The notes beneath the pieces were generated by a model that had not been told where the DNA came from, made no database searches, and saw nothing but the letters and a program-made list of their open reading frames with translations. The position numbers and the translations under genes are program-made. DNA of 64,000 bases from Taxawa tesnikishii (nom. ined.) (Eukaryota; Ascomycota; Dothideomycetes; Dothideales), in contig JAPDRO010000003.1 of assembly GCA_030247885.1 (NCBI GenBank), positions 1,736,001-1,800,000 of the forward strand, written 5' to 3'. Each line of letters begins with the position of its first letter. Within the stretch, counting starts at the first letter, position 1. Of this stretch, positions 22,275 through 32,141 are shown piece by piece.

Positions 22275-23352
22275 ATGGCTGCGATGATGCCTAGTGGAGC
22301 AGGAGCGTCTGCGAACCCCTACGAGCATTACGACCGTGACACAATCGAGGAGGACCTTATAGATCCAGATGATGGTATACATAAAGCGCACCACACAGTA
22401 GACTGCTTTCATGCTAACCTTATTAAGCCACCCTGGATGATTTCGACGACCCGCTCCGCCAAACCTCAGATCGAGCTCCTCTGACGGGCAACATCCAATC
22501 GCAGCCCTCAAGGCAACAACAAAACACGCAATCCTACCTCACAAACACTATCGGAGGAGAAGACCGACGAGCTCCTACAAACACCATTGACGAGACAGTA
22601 TGGGCGACGCTTTCGAGAGATCTGCTCGCCGTTTGGGAGAAGATGCGCCAGGTCCTCTGGCCGAAGTATCTGCTCGGCGGAATTATGCAGCGCGGAGGTG
22701 GCATTGGTGGTGCAGAGAGAGGTGAAGGAGACAGCCTCGCCGGTGGTGGACTGCGTGGTCTTGTGGGCAGGTGGCCGGATGCGGACGTGGTGCTCCAAGG
22801 AGGCATGAGCGAAGGATTGAGGGACTGGGATCTTTGGTGTGTTCACAATTGCTTACGGACACAGCTCGGATGCCGCTAACAGCTTCTTTCAAGGGGCCCT
22901 CTTCTCTTTTGTCTCTTGCTAAGCTTCCTTCTTTCTCGTGGAGCTCAGGATGAACAGAAATCGCTCGTCTTCTCAGGAGTCTTCGCAACGGTCTGGATTG
23001 GTGAAGCTGTGGTGACCATGCAGATCAAGCTCTTGGGAGGTAACATGTACGTTCAAGCAGTTTCTCATTTGTGATTCTCTCCTGCTAATGTTTCGATAGC
23101 TCCTTCTTCCAAGCGGTCTGCATCATTGGATACACACTGTTTCCCCTCGTCATTGCCGCTCTGCTCAGCGCTCTGCACCTGCCAGCGATCGTCCGGATAC
23201 CTGTCTATCTTGTTCTTGTGGCTTGGTCTCTTGCCGCGGGCGTGAGCATTCTTGGCGGATCTGGAGTTGTCCGGAACCGTGTGGGCATTGCCGTTTACCC
23301 CTCTTTGTATTCTACCTTGGTCTGGGCTGCTTGTGCTTTATCAGCTAAATAA
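22275..23352 (+). CDS. YIP4: Yip1-domain Golgi membrane protein (YIP4/YIPF6 type)
   Basis: Multi-pass Golgi protein of the Yip1 family, which binds Rab GTPases and acts in ER-Golgi vesicle traffic. 304 aa in four exons: 22275-22374, 22428-22836, 22894-23046 and 23100-23352. Introns are 53, 57 and 53 nt, each with a GCTAA-type branch point. The start opens MAAMMPSGAGASANPYEHYD. An acidic, Gln-rich N-terminal half ends in the conserved TLSRDLLAVWEKMRQVLWPK. Then come the YIPF6-like block RDWDLWGPLLFCLLLSFLLS, the segment VFSGVFATVWIGEAVVTMQ, KLLGGNISFFQAVCIIGYTL, and further hydrophobic helices to the C-terminus. Junctions restore DLW-GP and GGN-IS exactly. No break is present. Confidence 0.9.
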
Positions 23353-24101
23353 AGCAGCAGAAGGATGTTTCACCGCAGTCAGGATTCTTTCTGTAGAATA
23401 GAGCCCATAATAATGATATCTTTCAGAGACCCCCGGGTACACACAGTAGTGCAGTGTGGTGCTTCACTGTTTCAGAGAACCGAGATCGTGACGTTTATAT
23501 ATCCTTTGTTGCTACTCGAAGCTTTGTTCAACCTGTCGCAAACGTTAGTAAACCACTTGCCAAGCCCACACTTCAAACTGCCCTGCTTTACGACTGCGCT
23601 ATCGAACACCTGCGATTCGATACACACGCAAAGAAAGAAGAGTGTCCAAAAGGACAAATCAACGTAACCCTCTGACACCGATTTGAGAACGCTACAGCCA
23701 CACAGTGCAGCGACAGTTCACTCGATACACCACCAAGGCTTCCAACGACCTCGGCCACCCATCGCATCCACCACCTGGTCTCTACAGGTGAAGACGTTCT
23801 CTGAGCTGCTGCCTGCTCGCCTGTTACCAATCCCGTGATACGGTCGCCTCACGGGAGAAACGAAGCAGGGGTACATTTCTGTATAGCTAGCTCCTGGCAT
23901 CAGTCGGTCACCGTTCCGTTCCCCACCTCTACCTAAGCGCCTTATCTGTCCAACGCCCACGGACAACAAACCGACTCCTCCACAGCTCCTTCTCTTCCTT
24001 CTGCGCCCACCTTCCATTTTCAGAAAACCACGCTTGTCTTAATCTAGGAGCCAGCATCGGCCGAGCCTTAACCAGAACATCGACTCGGTGTGGAGGGCAA
24101 G
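23353..24101. other. Intergenic region upstream of YRB2
   Basis: About 750 nt. The 3' half (from ~23720) is C/T-rich, as expected of a fungal promoter and leader. I see no gene here. Confidence 0.5.
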
Positions 24102-25904
24102 ATGTCGGCCGCACAGAAAGACCCAGTCTTGTCAGACACCGAAGGTAGCGAGCGTCCAGTCAGAGAGCAATTGAAGAAAGCCACGATAGCGCCGCAAACA
24201 GGAAACGATACCTCTGGTACCACGCCAGCCGACGAACCAACTGCCGAGCACATAGGAAACGGCGCTGAGGCAACCGACAAGCATGCAGTAGGAACTGAAG
24301 CTGAAGAGCGTGGACGTTTGCGTAAGAAGAGGAGCTTCGACGACATTGAAGATGGCAAGGCACAAGAGATGGACACAGCCTCTGTAGGGCGCCACGGGCG
24401 TAAAAGGTCCAGGGACAGTACTGCCGAAGAAGCGGAACTCAATGGCAGCAAGAAGAAAACCTCGGGAGAGTACTCGAGAACACGGGAGGAAGACACTTCT
24501 GTAGCCGCGAACGGAACCCCTAAAGGAACTACGTCGAACAATGTTCGGGCTGCATCTCCTGCAGTAGCAACATCTAACAATGTCGGCGGACAGGATGCGG
24601 AAGGGGTTGTTAGCCCCAAGACCAAGCGTAGCCGAGTGGGCGAGAAAAACGTCGAGGGAACCAAAGTAGCACCACAAGAGACCGCAGAAGTCACTGAGGC
24701 TTCTGGAACCAAAGACGCTACAGACACGGCAAAAGCTCGGCTACCGTGAGTCTCCCAAATCGTACTCGCTACACGTGACAATGCTAATTGTTGTTCACAG
24801 AAAATCCCTCCAACGAGCGGCTTCTCGAACACTTCAGCAACCTCGCCATTCAATACTCTCGCTGGCAGTAAGTCGCCCGAATCTCAGCCAGAAACGTCTT
24901 CTACTGCCTTCAAAGCATCTGGATTCGGTGCGCTTGCTGGGTCCTCATCTTCAGGTTTCGGCTCTCTGGGTACGGGAAACAAACTGAGCAGTTTCGCAAG
25001 CTCTTCAGTGTCCAACAACACGGGAGACAAGCCTCAAGACACGAAATCCGCGTCTGGCAGTGCCTTTGGTGGTGCTCTAGGCGCGTCCTCTCCTTTGCAT
25101 CTGCTGGGAAACCGGGCTTCGGGTCTGGATCCTCTTTTGGAAAGCTCGGCGGTAGCGGGTTTGGCGGAGGTTTCGGATCGGCCGGTGGCTTTGGATCAGG
25201 AACCGGGTCCAAATTAACCAGCTTTGCAAGTCCAGCGGGAGCCGGCGTACTCGGTTCCAGCAGCAAGCCGGTAAGGGCCTTTGGCGCTCCTGCGGACGAC
25301 GACGAGGGAGAAGGTTCGGGAGACGAGGATGACGAGGCGCAGATCAAGAGTCCTGGATGGGAGGAAGAGAAGAAGGACGAACGGTTCTTCGAACAGGAGG
25401 GTAAGTCTGAGTGGAGCTATCTTTACCATGGCAATTCTAAGAGCGATACAGTCGAAACTGGCGAGGAGAACGAAACAACCGAGTTCTCATGCCGCGCTAA
25501 GCTGTACAACTTCGTCAAGACCGAAGAAAAGAAAAGGGGAGTGGAAAGAACGCGGCCTCGGCACGCTCCGTTTCAACGTGCAGAACCCAGCGGAAGAAGA
25601 GGCTGATGCTAAGCCAAAGGCGCGCTTCGTCATGCGTGCGGATGGCTCGCACCGCCTCATCTTGAATACGCCAGTTAAGAAGGAGATCAAGTTCGGAACT
25701 GTCACTGGTGAAGCGCCAACCGGACAGTATGTTTACTTCATGGGTTCGATTGATAACAAACCGCAGCTTGAGTTGCTTCAGTTGAAGGTACGTGCTTGGA
25801 ACTAACAGATTTCCGGGAATACTGAGCTTACCGTTCAACAGATGAGACCACAGTTCGCTATGGAGTTGTACCAGAATGTCACAGATCTACAAAGGGAGAT
25901 GTGA
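24102..25904 (+). CDS. YRB2: Ran-binding protein, YRB2/RanBP3 type (three apparent frameshifts)
   Basis: Nuclear cofactor for Crm1-dependent protein export that binds RanGTP. Start MSAAQKDPVL at 24102. Introns are 24746-24800, 25401-25451 and 25788-25841; the TGA is at 25902-25904. The N-terminal half is charged, with nuclear-localisation-like KRSRD and KKKRS-type stretches. FxF/FG-type repeats rich in Gly/Ser follow, then an acidic DDDEGEGSGDEDDE, and a C-terminal Ran-binding domain. That domain reads FFEQEVETGEENETTEF, SCRAKLYNF, EWKERGLGTLRFN, RFVMRADGSHRLILNTPV and TGQYVYFMG. Single missing bases are needed at the A-run at 24801, the T-run near 25094 and the A/G run near 25530-25536. Each restores a family-like join. 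An intact RanBD on both sides argues for sequence error. Confidence 0.87.
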
Positions 25905-26821
25905 TTCACGTGACGGCGATATACACGTCCAAAAACATAGATTCATGGCCTCTATACCGTACTTTAGCAGCAACGCCTCGTCGCGCTTCTGCAGAAGGGC
26001 GGCATGCTTGACGCGCCGGGAAAGACTCGTATCACTTGTCACATGCTGGCGCTGGAGAGCAGCATTTTGCGTTTCTGGGTTGGATGAATGGGTTTGGGAC
26101 GGGCGTCTGAGCGGACCAACACGAAAGCATTGACGAACCATACGCATAGAACAGCGTCGCGTTGTGAGACGTGTCGAACACAAAGTTTACTATCCTAATG
26201 TAGTTCCTTTCCGTTCCCGCTTGCCTTTGCCCTTCTGTAGATCGGGTCAGTGCTAGCTGTGAATAACGGGCCACGCGCTTAAGGCAGGTATGAACGTTGC
26301 TAAGAGTCCCGGAACTCATTTTGTTGATATACTCAAGCTGGTGCGGACTGACTGTTGAGTGAAGAAAGACGGATATGGCAGGTCAGAAGTATGGCTTATG
26401 TCTTCGGCAGAACTACGCTAGTGAGAGCGGTGAGGGTAGCGCCACTGGATGTTCGAAGAACGCGAAAGATGCCTCATTTCATCGTGCTGAAGTACACGTT
26501 CATTGTCTTAGTGCTTGAAAAGTAGAAAGAGTGGTTGATTAATCGATCTATTTCACGTGACTTCGCGTCTTACTTTGCCTCTATTAGAGACTTGTTCGCC
26601 ACACTTTTGTGGCCATGCCACTTTCCTCTCGAGCTCGTAGCATCGTTCCTTACCGAAACATATGACTACTTGGGCACCTGATGCTCAACATCAACATGAC
26701 ACTCCATTAGAACGTTCTCTGTCCTTTCCAGCTTCCACGCCTTATTGAAGACACATCGCGTTACGTCATTCATGTTTGGCGCGAACACGTCTCGTTCGTG
26801 AGCTGAATATAACAACACGTA
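25905..26821. other. Intergenic region upstream of HRQ1
   Basis: About 0.9 kb, mixed composition. No gene, repeat or RNA feature is recognised. Confidence 0.5.
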
Positions 26822-29800
26822 ATGGCAAAGCTTCAAGGTGCTACTGTCTCCAACCAAGTAGTACGCAAGAGAAAGAGAAAGGCACCTGAACCACAGCCAG
26901 AAACCGAAGCGCCTGAAACCGGAAGCCAATTGACACCAAACGCTACATCGACATCTGTACCAACCAAAGACCACGATGGAGGCAAGAAGGCCAGGCGCAA
27001 GAAGAAGTCCGACGGGTCTGAACCGGCATTACTTCGCCGTGATTCCTCCACTATTGTTGAGACATCAATCCCATGGCCGGATCAGTTTACCAAGCTAGCC
27101 CAGACTCACCGGGCCCTCAATCTGGTGTATACGTTTTGCTGCACGCGAAAACATCTCGCGACTACTTTCGAGACCATCAAATCTGCAGTTGAAGGACACA
27201 TCAAGCGGGAACTCACGGTCGAAGATGTTGCGAGGGTCAAGGCATTGGTGCCACGTGCCATTAGTTTCATTTACGTGGATGAGAAGATGCTGCAGGTCAG
27301 CGTCATGGGTGAGGAAGATGGGCTGAAAGGCAGGAGAGCGAAGGAATTCGTGCCAATAGAGCCGAAGGAGGACACAGAAGAGCAGGAGCATAGAGAGGTT
27401 TTGCTGTTCGAGTTCATCGACGGTGATCTCAAGCGCCAGGTACAGCATGCGAAGACAGGGGAGCCCACGCGCGCAACGAGGAAGTTGAGGCAGGAAGAGG
27501 TCAAAATGCCAGTTTTCAGTCAGAAGCAGATGATGAAGTTGATTGAGAAGAGGAACAACAAGTTCACATCGGCGGTCAATGCATGGCTGAATGAGTGTGC
27601 AGCTGAAGGGGTTGATCCGGTTGAGAAGCTGGATCTCGAGCACAGCATTTACATCCCTATGCCATCGGAGAGCAGGGCAGGAAGTCCGGCACCTGAGAAA
27701 GGAGCACGGTTACCAAAGAGGATACCTGACGAGCGCCAAACTATCCCAGAGATTGTCGCGGACATCAAGACGCTCGAGTGGTACACAGGCCAGATCGTGC
27801 CGGATGGACACCGAGTATTCGATCCACAAGAACCCATATACGGAGAGCTCAACTTCGAGCTCTCCCAGAGCCTTGTCAACGCGTTATATAACACTCGCGG
27901 TATCACACAGCTTTACTCGCATCAAGCAGAAGCCATCAACAACCTATATGACGGCCACAACGTCATTGTTTCCACCTCAACAAGTTCAGGCAAATCACTT
28001 ATCTACCAAATTCCTGTTCTACATGAACTAGAAAAAGACAAAAACGCGCGTGCAATGTACATCTTTCCCACCAAAGCTCTTGCGCAAGACCAACGGCGCA
28101 GCCTGAAAGATCTCATGCGCCTCATGGATGGGTTGCAAGACCTGGTCGTTGAGACCTTCGACGGCGATACCGCCATGCCTGACCGTAACTACATTCGAGA
28201 CGAAGGTCGGATCATCTTCACAAACCCGGATATGCTGCATATTACTATATTGCCGCAGGAAGAGGCCTGGCGCACCTTTCTGCAGAACCTGCATTTCGTC
28301 GTCGTTGACGAGCTGCACGTCTACAATGGTCTCTTCGGCGCACACGTCGCGTTGATCATGCGGCGATTACGCAGGATATGTGCGGCGGTGGGAAACCGGC
28401 GCGTCAAATTCATCTCGTGTTCTGCTACTGTTGCAAATCCGGAAGAGCATATGAAGACTATTTTCGGTGTCGACAAAGTCAAGCTAACAGATTTCGATGG
28501 AAGCCCGTCTGGAAGGAAGGAATTTCTTTGCTGGAATACGCCGTTCAGAGATCCGGCGGATCCAACGTCTGGCAGAGGAGATACCATGGCGGAGGCTGCG
28601 AAGCTGTTCTGCCAGCTTGTTCTACGAGGCGTGCGGGTCATATCGTTTTGCAGGGTCCGCAAGTCTTGCGAGATTCTGCTTAATGCTGTCAAACAGGAGC
28701 TCACGTTTCTGGAAAGGCCAGAGGTCATGGCGAGAGTAATGGCATACCGTGGCGGATACACGCCTCAAGACAGACGACAGGTTGAAAAGGAGATGTTCGA
28801 TGGGAAATTGGTCGGTATTGTCGCCACCAGTGCTTTGGAACTCGGCGTCGATATCGGCTCATTGGACGCGGTGATCAGCGTCGGCTTTCCGTACAGCATC
28901 GCCAATTTGCGGCAGCAAAGCGGCCGAGCTGGACGCAGGAACAAGGACTCGTTGTCCGTCCTGGTCGGAGATTGTTTTCCGACAGATCAGTACTATATGG
29001 AGAACCCAGACGAGATCTTCACGAAGCCGAACTGTGAGCTCCAAGTCGATCTGCAAAACATGTTAGTCCTGGAAGGCCACATACAGTGCGCGGCGAACGA
29101 GATGCCCATACGACCAGACGAAGATGAACTCTATTTTGGCAAGCTTCTTCCAGAAATCGCCAATGCACGTATGCGGAAAGACGAGCTGGGGTTCTTTCAT
29201 ACGGACGATCGTTTTCTTCCCCATCCGTCCAAGTACGTTGCTATCAGAGATACAGAAGATTCGCACTTTGCCATCGTCAACACGACGCACGGCCAGAATG
29301 TCGTTCTGGAGGAATTGGAAGCTTCACGCGCCTTCTATACCATCTACGAGGGCGGCATATTCCTGCACCAGGGCAACAAATACCTCGTGAAGCACATGTC
29401 ACCCGACCGCATGATCGCTGAGGTGGAGCTGGTGCACGTAGACTGGACGACCCAGCAAAGAGACTTTACGGACATCGATCCCATCGAGACTGAGGCCATC
29501 CGCCGAATCCCAGGATCGTTGTCGCGTGCCTTTTACGGCGACATCCGAATCTATCAGAATATCTTTGGTTTTTTCAAGGTGGACAAGAGACGCAGAATCC
29601 TCGATGCCGTACAAGTGGATAACCCACCCATCATCATGATGAGCAAGGGCATGTGGCTCGATGTCCCGAAGCAAGCTGTCGATATCCTTAACTCGCGACG
29701 ACTCAACGTCGCCGGCGCGATCCATGCCGCCGAGCACGCCATCATGAGCCTGATGCCCAATTTCGTCATCTCCATGCCCGGTGACGTACGCACAGAATGC

Positions 29801-30268
29801 AAAGTCGCGATCAAAGAGATGGCGAAGAAAGAAACTACGCGTAAACGTCCCGCTCGACTCACCTTCTACGATGCCAAGGGCGGCTCATGCGGCTCCGGGA
29901 TCAGCACAAAGGCGTTCGAGTTCGTCGACCTTCTGCTCAAGCAAGCGTGCGCCAGGGTTGAGAAGTGCCATTGTCATGAGGGTTGTCTGGAGTGCTGCTG
30001 TAGCGAGAGGTGCAAGCAGGACAATGCGGTTATGAGCAAGGCGGGCGCGGAGGTTATTTTGAAGAGCCTGCTTAACATCGAAATTGATGTGGACAGCCTG
30101 CCGTGGGGGCCGGAGGATGAACGGGTTCCGGCTGGTATCGAGACCGTCATTTATGCGGAGCCGGTAAGGCCGCGGAGGGGAGTGAGGGAGGAAGAACTTG
30201 AGGTTAAGAGAGAGGAAGAAGACACGGATACGATCATCATCAAGGACGAGCCGGGGTTGGAGGAGTAA
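26822..30268 (+). CDS. HRQ1: ATP-dependent 3'-5' DNA helicase Hrq1 (RecQ4-like)
   Basis: Intact single-exon 1,148-aa nuclear helicase of the RecQ4-like Hrq1 family, which acts in interstrand-crosslink repair and genome stability. A basic N-terminus (KKARRKKKS; KRKRK) precedes a conserved pre-helicase region (IPWPDQFTKLAQTHRALN, ~residues 78-95). The helicase core holds TSTSSGKSL (Walker A, ~385-392), FPTKALAQDQ (motif Ia), VVDELH (Walker B, ~493-498), SCSATV (motif III, ~530), and the C-terminal lobe with ATSALELGVDIG and RQQSGRAGRR (motif VI, ~698). The C-terminal MZB/DUF1998-like domain has a Cys/His cluster, CHCHEGCLECCCSERC (~1050-1065), which probably binds zinc. The start AATGGCA is the only plausible one. 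Upstream and downstream genes are separate units. Confidence 0.95.
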   Translation: MAKLQGATVSNQVVRKRKRKAPEPQPETEAPETGSQLTPNATSTSVPTKDHDGGKKARRKKKSDGSEPALLRRDSSTIVETSIPWPDQFTKLAQTHRALNLVYTFCCTRKHLATTFETIKSAVEGHIKRELTVEDVARVKALVPRAISFIYVDEKMLQVSVMGEEDGLKGRRAKEFVPIEPKEDTEEQEHREVLLFEFIDGDLKRQVQHAKTGEPTRATRKLRQEEVKMPVFSQKQMMKLIEKRNNKFTSAVNAWLNECAAEGVDPVEKLDLEHSIYIPMPSESRAGSPAPEKGARLPKRIPDERQTIPEIVADIKTLEWYTGQIVPDGHRVFDPQEPIYGELNFELSQSLVNALYNTRGITQLYSHQAEAINNLYDGHNVIVSTSTSSGKSLIYQIPVLHELEKDKNARAMYIFPTKALAQDQRRSLKDLMRLMDGLQDLVVETFDGDTAMPDRNYIRDEGRIIFTNPDMLHITILPQEEAWRTFLQNLHFVVVDELHVYNGLFGAHVALIMRRLRRICAAVGNRRVKFISCSATVANPEEHMKTIFGVDKVKLTDFDGSPSGRKEFLCWNTPFRDPADPTSGRGDTMAEAAKLFCQLVLRGVRVISFCRVRKSCEILLNAVKQELTFLERPEVMARVMAYRGGYTPQDRRQVEKEMFDGKLVGIVATSALELGVDIGSLDAVISVGFPYSIANLRQQSGRAGRRNKDSLSVLVGDCFPTDQYYMENPDEIFTKPNCELQVDLQNMLVLEGHIQCAANEMPIRPDEDELYFGKLLPEIANARMRKDELGFFHTDDRFLPHPSKYVAIRDTEDSHFAIVNTTHGQNVVLEELEASRAFYTIYEGGIFLHQGNKYLVKHMSPDRMIAEVELVHVDWTTQQRDFTDIDPIETEAIRRIPGSLSRAFYGDIRIYQNIFGFFKVDKRRRILDAVQVDNPPIIMMSKGMWLDVPKQAVDILNSRRLNVAGAIHAAEHAIMSLMPNFVISMPGDVRTECKVAIKEMAKKETTRKRPARLTFYDAKGGSCGSGISTKAFEFVDLLLKQACARVEKCHCHEGCLECCCSERCKQDNAVMSKAGAEVILKSLLNIEIDVDSLPWGPEDERVPAGIETVIYAEPVRPRRGVREEELEVKREEEDTDTIIIKDEPGLEE

Positions 30269-30593
30269 AGATTGAATTGGTGTTGCCGAGCTGCTGCTCG
30301 GGTTTCCAGCAGTTTGCCTGCCTACCACTTTGCTCTAATGATGACAGGACCTGGACTGCTCTGCCGATGAGATGACTATGTGGTTGTGTAGTTACGCTGT
30401 TCCTTCTCGCCTCTCACCCTTGCGTCTAACAAACCATCCCAGAGATTGACCGGTGCAGTTATCTTTCGAATACCGAGCATATGTTCTACAATAGACGTTT
30501 CAGCAAGCAGTCCATCGCTACTCCCGTAACATGACCGCCTGTGCAGGTAGCCAGACTTTGTTGTTTGCTTCCCGGTGATCGGTTGGCTTCTCG
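30269..30593. other. Convergent intergenic region
   Basis: This 325-nt gap lies between the stops of HRQ1 and the prolyl hydroxylase gene. Only 3'-end sequence is expected, and I see nothing else. Confidence 0.6.
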
Positions 30594-31652
30594 CTATTTG
30601 CGTGTCGTCGCGTTCGTGAAGGAAATCATTGCCTCAGTGTCCTGTGGATCCGTTTCGGCTATAGTCATAGAGTCTTCAAGTGGTCGCAACGGAGGACTGT
30701 CTTTCTGCTCACCAAGCATGCTTGCTGTATCCCTTGCTTGCTCAGAGCTCCTCATGAGTAGTCTCATCCGTTGACGGAGCCTTGTGACCCTTTGATACCA
30801 GCTCCAAATGTTCAGACCAACCTTAACACCACTTTCCACCGGCATTCCCGCATGAAGACCCTCCTTCCATCCCTTCCCTCCGTATCGAAATTCTCCCAGA
30901 ACACCGCGCTGCCGGCCTTTGGCAGGAACGTCACGCCCTCGTCCTTTCCGCTACAGTCCACGAACTCGCACCACCGCTCATCCTCCGGCCTCTGCAAAAG
31001 CGGAAAGTTGGTTCCGCCACCGGTGCAGTTGGCTTGCACGTACACCATGAAGGTACTGACGCGCCTGGCGCTCTTAGACGCGGACGCCCAGTCGTAATGG
31101 TGCACGTAGTGACCGGACTTGGTGTAGCGTTGCGTCCATAACCGCTCAATGAAGGTGTCCTGTGGCCATCCTTGGAAGGAGAGTGCACGTTGCTCGATGC
31201 ACTGAACTACATGATCACGGTCGATCATGGCCTTGTCGGATTTGCGGACGTTATCATCGGAGACTTCCACGCCGTTGTTGAAGATAGTTGATGGCTTCCA
31301 TTTATCTTCGCTGCGTGGCGAATCAGTGCTGAGAGCCGAGAAGAGTTGGTCATCATTCCGCGTACCTGATTCGGATCATATGCTTACTTTCCTCATGACT
31401 CAAAAACTCGGGAATATATATTATCAGGGGGCTCGTCGAGAAGATGTGGGCATTGTACTTGTGTGTCGCGCATTGTAGATTTCGATCCGGGTAGACGAGT
31501 GATTCAGTCTTCTCCTGAGAAAGTGGTAGATCTTCATCTTGCTCGATCGAGCCGAACAACTGCGAGGCCTGTCCACCAAAAACGATATACAATACGGCAA
31601 GAATGCCAATGCACTCAAACACCGTCCGGATCTGTGAGGTTTGTTGTGCCAT
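30594..31652 (-). CDS. Prolyl 4-hydroxylase-like 2OG-Fe(II) dioxygenase (one apparent frameshift)
   Basis: A 2-oxoglutarate/Fe(II) dioxygenase of the P4Hc family. An N-terminal hydrophobic segment (CIGILAVLYIVFGG) suggests a signal anchor, so it probably acts in the ER or secretory path. Start at 31652; the intron is 31311-31365 (55 nt), joining HMIRIS to EDKWKPSTIF. Iron ligands are visible: the HxD of HHYDWAS and the distal His in VFHAGMPV, with the 2OG-binding Lys in VKVGLNIWSW. Hydroxylase context includes RVSTFMVYVQANCTGGGTNFP and FLPKAGSAVFWEN. The tail after the catalytic domain is ~65 residues and acidic. The frame breaks near 30854, where one missing base separates RRVF from HAGMPV. 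Both flanks are clear P4H sequence. The substrate is unknown. Confidence 0.87.
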
Positions 31653-32141
31653 TCTGAGTTCTCGAGGGCGATCGAGTGCGAATATATCCCAACAACTCGC
31701 CCGTCAGCCTGCTACTATAGCAGAGAAAACTATAAGAGTAACACGGGAAAAAGTGCCAGTAGGTGCAATGGAGATGTAAATGGCTCGGCATTGCTTAACA
31801 AAGGTTCGGTTCTGAGGCCCTGCGGAAGCTGCCGAAAACTATGCTCCACTTCAATCCTCACTTGAAGTCCTAACTGCTTGGACTCTGTACAAGCTTTATT
31901 TGAGCCTCGATGGTATGCAGTGAGCACTTCTCATCTTATCTTGTGCTTGCCTCACCCAGATACATTCGTCCACAAGAAGATAATGCAATAGGAAATATAC
32001 ATCAGGGATATCATACGTTTCAACACAAAATCGCGAATTTGACTCTGTACAAATCCGGCATCATCATATCGTGTCCTCTCATCCTTGTCATCCCTCCCTG
32101 CTGGTCCACATATCCTCCCCGTTTCACCAACGCGACATCTT
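31653..32141. other. Intergenic region between HOS4 3' end and prolyl hydroxylase 5' end
   Basis: About 490 nt, AT-richer than its surroundings. It should hold the hydroxylase promoter. No gene is seen. Confidence 0.55.
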